The notes under the pieces were generated by a model. It was not told the origin of the DNA and did no database searches. It worked only from the letters and a program-made list of their open reading frames with translations. This document shows, piece after piece, positions 10,854 to 21,720 of a stretch of 64,000 bases of DNA (positions are counted from its first letter, which is position 1; the number at the start of each line of letters is the position of its first letter). Source of the DNA: Erythroxylum novogranatense (taxonomy: Eukaryota; Streptophyta; Magnoliopsida; Malpighiales; Erythroxylaceae); contig CM057228.1 of the NCBI GenBank assembly GCA_029891385.1, forward strand, positions 68,711,523-68,775,522, given 5' to 3'. The translations under genes were made by a program, and so were the position numbers.

Positions 10854-13800
10854 TATTGGACCATGAACTTTTGGTGAAAATTAGAAATATTAAAATGAAT
10901 TTAAATGAGAAAGAAATTGGTGAGAAAATTTATGAATTTAAGAAAATTTGATGAATTTAAGAAAAATTTATGAGAAAAGAATTGTTTAGTTTTGATGACT
11001 TCAATATTTGAGTCGATTTGTATGGGTTATGAAAGTTTAAGAGAATGAGTTGATTTGAAATGGAAGTTGAAAATTGAGAAATAAAGAGAAAAGTGTAAAA
11101 ATTAGAAGAATTAAGAAAGGTTTGACTTTTTGGGGTTAAAAGTTGACTTTTGATTTAGGCCAAATTGGAGAAAATGATCTTCATAAAACTTGTAGCTTAT
11201 GTTAAGAGTTTTCCGTCGCCATGAAGTTTGATATTTTTCGATATCGAGAGTAAAAGTTATGATCAGTCAAAGTTTGTTTTGTAAAAAAAAGAAAAAAGAC
11301 CATAAGTGTATATTTGCGTATGCTCGACTTTGAGGCCACTCGTCGTACTGATTTAGTCTTAATTAGAATAAGTGGTCTTCATGAAAGTTTTAGCTTGTTT
11401 ATCAATCTTTCCGACGCTATAAAGTATGCAATTTTTCGATGTGGGAATTGGAAGATATGAATTTTGAAAGTTTGGAGTTTGTTTAGGTGATGTTTGACAA
11501 GGCAGTAATTTTGACTAGGTTTTTGACCCCTTTAGAGAGGGAATTGATTTTTGAGTTTTTCATGGAAGTGGTAAAGCTTCCTTTTATATTTTTATTGATA
11601 CCAAATCTGTCAAATTTGGAGTTCGGGATCAAGAGTTACGATTTTTGGAAAATTCGATTATATATGTATAATTGAGATTCTGTTCTTTTGCTTTTGATCC
11701 GACCCTTTTTTCATTCTTTTGTTTATAATTCTTCCGTCCGACATCCGATTGATTCGATTTTTGAAGCGTTGGATTCCTAAGACAACTAATTTCATTTTCA
11801 TGGAAAATTATGAAGTTTAGGAGATTAAATGGAAAGAGATTGATGGAACCAAAGTGAGAGGATTGGTTAAAGGTTATGAGTTAGATAATTTTCTGAACAT
11901 GGTGCAGTATTTTGCGAAATTCAGGAGCTATATAGATCCAATTGAACTGATTGCTTTTGAAAAATAAAATTGAGACATGGTGCTATAAATCATGTGAAGG
12001 GATCGAATTCCAATTTAGTCCCTAAGATTGTCAATGTTTGGATTGAAGTTGGGTTATTGTTCAGTCTCGGATTATAATGAGCTGAACGCGTATTTTGGCC
12101 ATAACTTTTGGTTTCTGAACCGATTTGAGCATTTTTGGTGGCGTTGGAAACGTAAGACATCGAGGAACATTTTTCAAGAAGAAAGTGTTTCCAAATTATG
12201 TCATTTACCTGTCCAAAATTTGGAAGCAAGATGGTTGTTTTTAAAATGAAATGTGCAGGGGCAGATTTGGAACATCACTTGAAAGGGTTAAGGTTTAGGC
12301 TTATATGTAAAGGCTTGTTGGTCCTTTTTTCTCCTTAAATGAAACAGCAAGAGTTGCTGTCGTTTTGGAGAGAAAAGAAGCAGCAGAAAGTCGAAACATA
12401 AGCAAAAGAAGAGAAGAAGAAACGATAGAGATAAAGAGAGGAGAGATTCGGTGATGGAGAGAACCGAAGAAGAAAAAGAAGAAAAGCATAAAGGTCGGTT
12501 TTTATGGGTCTTCTAAGGGGTTTTTGTTGCTTCTTTAAGAGGGAAAAGAGAGAACAAAAATGAAAAAGAGAAGAGAGGAGAGAAGCATTCGGATGAGAGA
12601 AGAAAAAGAAGATTATCGTGAGATGCTGGGGTTTTCGATTTTGTTAACTTTTAAGAATGATTTTACGTGGGATTCAAGAGGAAAAACATGAGAGAAGATG
12701 AAAGCTTGCTTATGGAGGTCAAGTGCCGAAAATAGAGGAGAGAGAAGGTAAGAGTTGATTTCAAAATTTGAGGTTTTAGTGAGATTTTTAGTTAATTGGC
12801 TTAAGATTGATATGGGTTTGTGAATTATGAAGTTAATTTTGATGATTATGCTTTAAGTGAGGTTTAATTTTGAAAAATTGTGATTAGGGTTTATGTTAAT
12901 TTGGGAATTTTGAAATTATTGATTTAGATAGCTTAGAAATATGATCAATTGGTGAATTCCTAAGTTAATTTGAGTAATTATGTATTTATGATGTTGAATT
13001 TGGGTATTTGTAGTTTAGGAAAATTTAATTTGGAAGAAAGAAGAAAGGATTGCAGAAATTGAGGATTAGGACGAGCTTCAAACATCGATTCGAGGTAGGT
13101 ATCATATTTATATTTTGATTTATAAGCCGTACATGAGTTTTCGAAAATTAAAGAAAGCAAAACATAGGTTTTGATAAATTATTGTTTTTTTAAATGGTTG
13201 CAACTTATGATTAATATTTGAAATTTTTGATTTTTCGAAGGAGAAAAGTTATTTTTGTAAAATGATTCTGATACTTGAGAATTTTTGGTGTTTAAATGAT
13301 TGGACAATTGTTATGGAAATGTTTGGTTGATGTTGTAAATGATATTGAGCTTGAATATGATAAAGGTTTGAAAAATTATGATTTCTGATTAGTTTTAAGA
13401 GTGTTTATAAAATATGGTTTTATGTAAAGGTTTGAAAACTTGTGATTTTCGCATAAATTCAGAAGTGTTTAGAAAATATTGTTTATGAAAATATTTGAAA
13501 ATTTTGATTCCCAAAAATGCTTTGAAATTGTCTAGAAAATGGTTTATGCAAATGTTTGAAAATTTATGATTTCCGAATACTTTCAAAATTAGTTAGAAAA
13601 TATTGTTTATAAAAGTGGTTGAAAGATTACGATTTTGAATATCTAATGTTTATAAAAGTATTTGAAAATTTATGATTTCCGACATTGTTTATAAAAGTGT
13701 TTGAAAAGTTTATTATTTCGAACTTGTTTATAATAATGTTTGACAAAATGCGTTTGAAATTGTTTAGAAAATAAGGTTTATTTAAATATTGAAAAGTACG

Positions 13801-16219
13801 ATTTCCAAAAGGCGTTTGAAATTGTTTAGAAATGTTGGTTATGTAAATGTTTGAAGTCTTTGATCTTCGTATGATTAGATTCCTTACTTTTGAAATGGTT
13901 TTAGAAATTGTTTTAAGAAACTATACAAGTTTTAAATGTTTGATAAATTAAGAAATTTTCTGAAGTTTCGAAAAAAAAGACACAAAGGTTCAATTTCTTA
14001 TTTTCAAAGGATTTGGGAGATTGATTGAAAAATTGAGAAAGTATTGAATTTTATTGTTCCCGAATGTTTTGGAAAAGGGTTACGAGTTTTAAAATAAATT
14101 GAGAAATGAAGAAAGATTTTGAAGTTCATTTCAGTGATTTGGATTTAAGAAATCGCGTAAATTGTTAAATTCGTTATTTTCAACAAATTTGATAAGTTAT
14201 GAAAATGTTTTCGGAATGTTTTTAAAAAATACAAGATTTATGAAAAATTATGTTTTTGAATAAATTGAAAAAAATTGAACAATGTGCTTTATGAATCTGC
14301 ATACGTTTAATTTATGTTTTAAAGAAATAACTTGCATTCATTGTTCTGATTTTGATCTATACGTGATTAAATTGCTGAATTGAGATTGAATATGTTTATT
14401 GATGTGATATATGAATATGTGAGCTATGTGAATATGTGAATGTGTCTAGTATGACACAGTATGAAAAGATTGAAAATCAAGATTTCTGAAAAGTACCTTC
14501 GGGCAATCCGAATTTTCGGTTTCGAATTATGTGTATTATGTGGGTTTGGTGAGGTCCCCTCCATAAGAGTCAGTGCACTGTCTCCCTCTGATAGCCTTCT
14601 CCCGGCTGCCCGCAAGTGACTTAGGAGTTCCGATTTTGGACTCCCCTCGTTCACGGCTGCACTGAACCGCTATGCGGAATGTGCAATACGTTCTGTTAGG
14701 ATCGACCTAAACCATTTGATGTGTTATGTGTTTTGTTTTGTTTATGTTTGTGCATTCATGTTTTCGAAATTTTACATAATTTGGAAGAACAATTGTAAGA
14801 TTTTGAGAAATGAGTTTTGAAATCGTGAGAATTTTAGAAATTGATTAAGAATGTTTTGAATAATTGAGAGGCCTAAGAACTAAGTTTTGAAATTCTTGTT
14901 ACTGAGAAATGTTTATAAATGATAAACATTTCTACAAAATGATTTTTGCTTATTTTCTAGTATAAATATGTTATCCACGGAGCGAAAGCTCAACCCCCCC
15001 CCCCCCCCTTTCATCCTCATCTCTAGGTTTTCGAGCAGGAGATCGGATGGAAGACGATCATGACTTCAGTTCGATTTGTGCATGTTCTGTATTTATGTGT
15101 AAAGTTTGATGTTAGTGTATTCTTTTCGGATTGTAAATAAATGCTGAAATTATGGAATTGAGTTTATGTAAGATTATGGAATTGGATGATGTAAGTAAAC
15201 TATGGATTTATGTATTGAAATTGAAATATAAGTTTGTATATGTTTATGGAATATGAATTGTGAATGTATAACAATATGATTGGATTGTGTTCGGATTGGA
15301 TTAGGAATTATGATTGGGTTGTATGTGTATGTGAATAAGTTTGTATGATTATAGATTATGGCATAGGAACATGATTGTTCTAGATTTTGGATTGAATTAT
15401 GGATTTGGATATTGAGTTAAAATATGAATGGGGAATTTGAATGGAATTGAGATATTGAATGTGATTTGGGATTAAATGATGAATTTGTATACTAAATTGA
15501 GAAACGAATATGAGTTAAATCAGGATAAAGTGTTTTAGATGTAAGATTGCGTTTGTTTATGCTGAGATCCCGGGGGGAGGGTTCGGTAGATTTTGATGAT
15601 TGTGTGGTTATTTGGGAAAATCTAGAAGTGTTTATTTTACCATTTGCAGGTTTTAGGTTAGTTCAATTGCAGCCGTTATGCTGCCAAAATTTTGTTAAAT
15701 TGTTTAAAAGATGAATTTTGGGATTGTTTGCATGTATAAAAAGTTTGTATGATTTGAGAATTGGGTTGAGGATAATTTCCAAGAAAAAGGAAATTAGATT
15801 GCCTTGCATGAGTTTGATTTATGAGTAAAAAAAAATTATACCGATTTTGGAATGTCTTAAGGATTCCCAACGCTGAACGTTTAGCTTGTCTATAAGAATT
15901 GTTTTCGGATGTCGGATTTGTGTTTGCTACGTTTAAGCGATTCGATTTGCTTCGATTCGTTTGCTTTGATTTGTCTGCCTTCGATCCGTTTCGATTTCGT
16001 ATTCGCTTCCGATTTACATCCGCTTGTTTGCAATTCGTTTTTGTTTCCGTTTGCCTTTCATTGTTTCCGCGCTCGTTTGCTACCTCCGCTTTTGATTGCA
16101 TTCGTTCTCTCGCTGTCGTTCTTTGTCCTTTTGTTTTTTGTTTTCAGAAGTTTCCGTTCGTTTTCGTTTTTGTTTCCGCTTTTCCGGTTGGGATCCTGTT
16201 TCGATATCGGGTTCCAACA
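10854..16219 (+). mobile_element. LTR 1 of the giant-LTR element (5366 bp)
   Basis: The left end reads TATTGGACCATGAAC, where the other copies read TGTTGGACCCCGAAC, so the terminal TG is mutated. The right end is GGGTTCCAACA. Order inside: diverged modules of about 100-190 bp (11175-12180); a TATA-like TTATATGTAA (12301-12310) before a purine-rich stretch; degenerate tandem repeats (13360-13870); the shared GC-rich block (14565-14620); a C homopolymer next to a pyrimidine tract and CAGG-like junction (14991-15030); AATAAA at 15136-15141; and a TTCG-rich terminal block (15900-16210). The length is extreme for a plant LTR. Long open frames in the terminal block (15899-16288) are by-products of composition. 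Confidence 0.88.
13360..13870 (+). repeat. Degenerate tandem repeat inside LTR 1
   Basis: About nine imperfect head-to-tail units of roughly 50-65 bp share phrases of the type GTTTATAAAAGTGTTTGAAA followed by TATGATTTCCGAA. Matching arrays lie at about 19590-20105 in LTR 2 and 24200-24705 in LTR 3. Units within one array differ more than the same unit between LTRs, so the array predates the element's amplification. Confidence 0.75.
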
Positions 16220-16223
16220 TTTA

Positions 16224-16236
16224 TGGTATCAGAGCC
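16224..16236 (+). other. Primer-binding site, initiator tRNA-Met type (copy 1)
   Basis: TGGTATCAGAGCC lies four bases after the CA end of LTR 1. This is the standard plant primer site complementary to the 3' end of initiator tRNA-Met, where minus-strand DNA synthesis starts. Confidence 0.92.
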
Positions 16237-17077
16237 CAATAATAGGATCTTACTTGGGCGTATGTGTATGAATGATTTGCATGAGTAATTGATAAGAGTT
16301 TGATAGGCTGAAGTTGAATTTGTGAGAATGTGCTAAGTGATTATTTGATGTAGGTGATGAGTGACGATTGATTATAAATAGAAATTAAGAGGATAATCTC
16401 ATGATGAAAATGGATGAATGGATTTCGGATGTACATTTGTGAGATGAAATAAGAAATACTTGAAGGATAGGATTAAATGATATGAATGTATGTCATGAAA
16501 TATTTGAATAATTAAATTGATTGTTGAACAAAGTGACGAAAATTATGATTGATTTTAGGAATGTGTGACGAAAATTGAGATTAGAAATTCTTGATGAATA
16601 AGGATAAATTGATTTGATTATGCTTTTGAGAGATGCAAATTTTGAAAGAAGAGATAACTTGATATTTGAATATACATTTGTGAGATGAAATGAGGAATGC
16701 TTGAAAGATGAAATTGGTGATAGAGATATATGTGTAGAAGTTCAAACGGTTGATTTTAAATGATGATTTGGTCCATATTAAGAGTCATTAAGGAGTGGAC
16801 CATTGACTTGCATAAAATGTTAAAGGAAAAACATTAAGGAATATTGAGTTGTAGAAATAGTGAGTTTGATATGATTTTAGATGGAGTATTTGATATAAGA
16901 ATTGAGAAATTGTGAAGAGATTGAAAAAAAAGTATGAGAAGGAAATTAGATAAGAAAAGTGATTAATTATGATTCGATCTGACAAATTGATGATATCTTA
17001 AATTGATTGAGAAAAGTGATTGTATGATTAGATAAGAAATATTATGTTCTTAAGTGTGAATTTCGAGGAAGAAATTC

Positions 17078-17095
17078 TTTTAAGAGGGCGAGAAA
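17078..17095 (+). other. Polypurine tract (copy 1)
   Basis: TTTTAAGAGGGCGAGAAA directly precedes LTR 2. Plus-strand DNA priming would occur here. One C interrupts the G run, whereas the second copy at 21706-21720 has an uninterrupted GGGGG. Confidence 0.8.
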
Positions 17096-20000
17096 TGCTG
17101 GACCCCGAACTTTTGGTGAAAATTAGAAATATTAAAATGAATTTAAATGAGAAAGAAATTGGTGAGAAAATTTATGAATTTAAGAAAATTTGATGAATTT
17201 AAGAAAATTTTATGAGAAAAGAATTGTTTAGTTTTGATGACTTCAATATTTGAGTCGATTTGTTTGGGTTATGAAAGTTTAAGAGAATGACTTGATTTGA
17301 AATGGAAGTTGAAAATTGGGAAATAAAGAGAAAAGTGTAAAAATTTGAAGAATTAAGAAAAGTTTGACTTTTTAGAGTTAAAAGTTGACTTTTGATTTAG
17401 GCCAAATTGGAGAAAATGATCTTCATGAAACTTGTAGCTTATGTTAAGAGTTTTCCGTCGCCATAAAGTTTGATATTTTTCGATATCGGGAGTAAAAGTT
17501 AGGATCAGTCTGTTTTGTAAAAAAAAAAAAGACCATAAGTGTATATTTGAGTGTGCTCGATTTTAAGGCCACTCGTCGTATGGATTTAGTCTAAATTGGA
17601 ATAATTGGTCTGCATGAAAGTTGTAGCTTGTTTATCAATCTTTCCGACGCTATAAAGTATGCAATTTTTCGATGTGGGAATTGGAAGATATGAATTTTGA
17701 AAGTTTGGAGTTTGTTTAGGTGTTGTTTGACACGGCAGTAACTCTGACTAGGTTTTTGACCCCTTTAGAGAGGGAATTGATTTTTGAGTTTTTCATGGAA
17801 GTAGTAAAGCTTCCTTTGATCTTTTTATTGATACCAAATTTGTCAAATTTGAAATTTGGGATCAAGAGTTACGATTTTTGAAAAATTGGATTATATATGT
17901 ATAATTCAGATTCTGTTCTTTTGCTTTTGATCCGACCCTTTTTTCAATCTTTTATTTATAATTCTTCCGTCCAACATCCAATTGATTCGATTTTTGAAGC
18001 GTTGGATTCCTAAGACAATTAATTTCATTTTCATGGAAAATTATGAAGTTTAGGAGATTAAATGGAAAGAGATTGATGGAACCAAAGTGAGAGGATTGGT
18101 TAAAGGTTATGAGTTAGATAATTTTCTGAACACGGTTCAGTATTTTATGAAATTCAGGAGCTATAGAGATCTAATTGAACCGATTCTTTTTGAAAAATAA
18201 AATTGAGACATGGTGCTATAAATCATGTGAAGGGATTGAATTCCAATTTAGTCCCTAAGATTGTCAATTTTTGGATTGAAGTTGGGTTATTGTTCAGTCT
18301 CGGATTATAATGAGCTAAACGCTTATTTTGGCCATAACTTCTTCTTTTCTGAACCGATTTGAGAGTTTTTGGTGGCGTTGGAAACCTAAGACATCGAGAA
18401 ACATTTTTTAAGAAGAAAATTTTGCCAAATTATCTCATTTACCTGTCCAAAATTTGGAAGCAAATGGCTGTTTTTAAAATGAAATGTGCAGGGGCAGATT
18501 TGGAACATCACTTAAAAGGGTTAAGGTTTAGGCTTATATGTAAGGGCTTGTTGGTCCTTTTTTCTCCTTAAATGAAACACCAAGAGCTGCTGTCATTTTG
18601 GAGAGAAAATAAGTAGCAGAAAGTCGAAACGTAAGCAGAAGAAGAGAAGAAGAAACGATAGAGAGAAAGAGAGGAGAGATTCGGTGATGGAGAGAACCGA
18701 AGAAGAAGAAGAAGACAAGCATGAAGGTCGGTTTCTATGGGTCTTCTAAGGGGTTTTTGTTGCTTCTTTAAGAGGGAAAAGAGATAACAAAAATGAAAAA
18801 GAGAAGAGAGGAGAGAAGCATTCGGATGAGAGAAGAAGAAGAAGATTATCGTGAGATGCTGGGGTTTTCGATTTTGTTAACTTTTAAGAGTGAATTTACG
18901 TGGGATTCAAGAGGAAAAACATGAGAGAAGATGAAAGCTTGCTTATGGAGGTCAAGTGCCGAAAATAGAGGAGAGAGAATGTAAGAGTTGATTTCGAAAT
19001 TTGAGGTTTTAGTGAGATTTTTAGTTAATTGGCTTAAGATTGATATGGGTTTATGAATTATGAAGTTAATTTTAATGATTATGCTTTAAGTGAGGTTTAA
19101 TTTTGGAAAATTGTGATTAGGGTTTATGTTAGTTTGGGAATTTTTGAAATTATTGATTTAGATAGCTTAGAAATATGATCAATTGGTAAATTCCTAAGTT
19201 AATTTGAGTAATTATGTATTTATGATGTTGAATTTGGGTATTTGTGGTTTAGGAAAATTTAATTTGGAAGAAATAAGAAAGGATTGGAGAAATTGAGGAT
19301 TAGGACGAGCTTCAAACATCGATTCGAGGTAGGTATCATATTTATATTTTGATTTATAAGCCGTATATGAGTTTTCGAAAATTAAAGAAAGCAAAACTTA
19401 GGTTTTGATAAATTATTTTTTTTTAAATGGTTGCAACTTATGATTAATGTTTGAAAATTTCGATTTTTTGAAGGAGAAAAGTTATTGTTGTAAAATGATT
19501 CTGATACTTTAGAATTTTTGGTGTTTAAATGATTGGACAATTGTTAAGGAAATGTTTGGTTGATGTTGTAAATGATATTGAGCTTGAATATGATAAAGGT
19601 TTGAAAAATTATGATTTCCGATTAGTTTTAAGAGCATTTATAAAATATGGTTTTATGTAAAGGTTTGAAAACTTGTGATTTCCGCATAAATTCGGAAGTG
19701 TTTAGAAAATATTGTTTATGGAAATATTTGAAAATTTTGATTCCCAAAAATGCTTTGAAATTGTCTAGAAAATGGTTTGTGCAAATGTTTGAAAATTTAT
19801 GATTTTCGAATACTTTCGAAATTAGTTAGAAACTATTGTTTATAAAAGTGGTTGAAAGATTACGATTTCTGAATATCTAATGTTTATAAATGTATTTGAA
19901 AAATTATGATTTCCGACATTGTTTATAAAAGTGTTTGAAAAGTTTATGATTTCTGAACTTGTTTATAATAATGTTTGGCAAAATGCGTTTGAAATTGTTT

Positions 20001-20844
20001 AGAAAATAAGGTTTATTTAAATGTTGAAAAGTACAATTTCTGAAAGGTGTTTGAAATTGTTTAGAAATGTTGGTTATGTAAATGTTTGAAGTCTTTGATC
20101 TTCGTACGATTGGATTCCTTACTTTTGAAATGGTTTTAGAAATTGTTTTAAGAAATTATACAAGTTTTAAATGTTTGATAAATTAAGAAATTTTTTAAGT
20201 TTCAAAAAAAAGACACAAAGGTTCAATTTCTTGTTTTCAAAGGATTTGGGAGATTGATTGAAAAATTGAGAAAGTGTTGAATTTTATTGTTCCCGAATGT
20301 TTTGGAAAAGTGTTACGAGTTTTAAAATGAATTGAGAAATGAAGAAAGATTTTGAAGTTCATTTCAGTGATTTGGATTTAAAAAATCGCGTAAATTGTTA
20401 AATTCGTTATTTTCGACGAATTTGATAAGTTTTGAAAATGTTTTCGGAATGTTTTTACAAATACAAGATTTATGAATAATTATGTTTTTGAATAAATTGA
20501 AAAAATTGAGCAATGTGCTTTATGAATCTGCATACATTTGATTTATGTTTTAAGGAAATAACTTGCATTCATTGTTCTGATTTTGATCTATACGTGATTA
20601 AATTGCTGAATTGAGATTGAATATGTTTATTGATGTGATATGTGAGCTATGTGAATAAGTGAATGTGTCTAGTATGACACAGTATGAAAAGTTTGAAAAT
20701 CAAGATTTCTGAATATGTGATTGCATTCGTTCTCTCGTTGTCGTTCTTTGTCCTTCTGTTTTTCGTTTCCAGAAGTTTCCATTCGTTTTTGTTTTTGTTT
20801 CCACTTTTCCGGTTGGGATCCTGTTTCAAGATCGGGTTCCAACA
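17096..20844 (+). mobile_element. LTR 2 of the giant-LTR element, with a 1.6 kb internal deletion (3749 bp)
   Basis: It starts TGCTGGACCCCGAAC and ends GGGTTCCAACA. It is collinear with LTR 1 until TTTCTGAA at 20706-20713, then jumps to TGATTGCATTCG at 20718, which corresponds to 16093 in LTR 1. About 1.6 kb equivalent to 14491-16092 is missing, and four bases (TATG, 20714-20717) sit at the junction. The loss removes the GC-rich block, the pyrimidine/CAG block, the AATAAA and most of the terminal TTCG-rich block. The junction sequence GAATATGTGA also occurs nearby in full LTRs (14413), so the filler may be locally copied. Confidence 0.87.
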
Positions 20845-21720
20845 TTTATGGTATCAGAGCCCAGTAATAGGATCTTACTTGGGCGTATGTGTATGAATGA
20901 TTTGCATAAGTAATTGATAAGGGTTTGATAGGCTGAAGTTGAATTTGTGAGAATGTACTAAGTGATTATTTGATGTAGGTGATGAGTGATGATTGATTAT
21001 AAATAGAAATTGAGAGGATAATCTCATGATGAAAATGGATGAATGGATTTCGGATGTACATTTGTGAGATGAAATAAGAAATACTTGAAGGATAGGATTA
21101 AATGATATGAATGTATGTCATGAAATATTTGAATAATTAAATTGATTGTTAAACAAAGTGACGAGAATTATGATTGATTTTAGGAATGTGTTACGGAAAT
21201 TGAGATTAGAAATTCTTGATGAATAAGGATAAATTGATTTGATTATGTTTTTGAGAGATGCAAATTTTGAAAGATGAGATAACTTGATGTTTGAATATAC
21301 ATTTGTGAGATGAAACGAGGAATGCTTGAAAGATGAAATTGGTGATAGAGATATATGTGTAGAAGTTCAAACGGTTGATTTTAAATGATGATTTGGTCCA
21401 TATTAAGAGTCATTAAGGAGTGGACCATTGACTTGCATAAAATGTTAAAGGAAAAACGTTAAGGAATATTGAGTTGTAGAAATAGTGAGTTTGATATGAT
21501 TTTAGATGGAGTATTCGATATAAGAATTGAGAAATTGTGAAGAGATTGAGAAATGTGTATGAGAAGGAAATTAGATAAGAAAAGTGATTAATTATGATTC
21601 GATCCGACAAATTGATGATATCTTAAATTGATTGGGAAAAGCGATTGTATGATTAGATAAGAAATATTATGTTCTTAAGTGTGAATTTCGATGACGAAAT
21701 TCTTTTAAGAGGGGGATAAA
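20845..21720 (+). mobile_element. Internal region 2 of the giant-LTR element (876 bp, non-coding)
   Basis: The primer site TGGTATCAGAGCC lies at 20849-20861 and the polypurine tract AAGAGGGGGATAAA ends at 21720. Sequence between them matches internal region 1 with only scattered substitutions. The 3' end (GAATTTCGATGACGAAATTC) reads N-F-D-D-E-I, like the last codons of the chromovirus pol genes elsewhere in the window (N-F-K-D-E-I). Confidence 0.86.

Larger units (their letters stand above)
16220..17095 (+). mobile_element. Internal region 1 of the giant-LTR element (876 bp, non-coding)
   Basis: It runs from the primer site to the polypurine tract. By eye it is nearly identical to internal region 2 (20845-21720) and has exactly the same length. 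A weak internal duplication is seen: the phrase CATTTGTGAGATGAAAT occurs near 16432 and again near 16676. No gag or pol motif is present. The closing bases GAATTTCGAGGAAGAAATTC are a remnant of the Tekay pol end. Confidence 0.85.

Noticed and set aside
13360..13870. Possible CRISPR-like regular repeats
   Set aside because: Units are imperfect, spacing varies and there are no unique spacers. This is a eukaryotic LTR minisatellite.
16224..16236. Possible tRNA gene sequence
   Set aside because: It is only the complement of a tRNA 3' end and directly follows an LTR, so it is a primer-binding site.
15899..16288. Open frames of 120-141 codons on both strands near the end of LTR 1
   Set aside because: They lie in the TTCG-rich skewed block, overlap each other on both strands, recur as broken versions in LTR 3 and in the solo LTR, and have low-complexity Phe/Arg or Asn/Lys/Arg composition.
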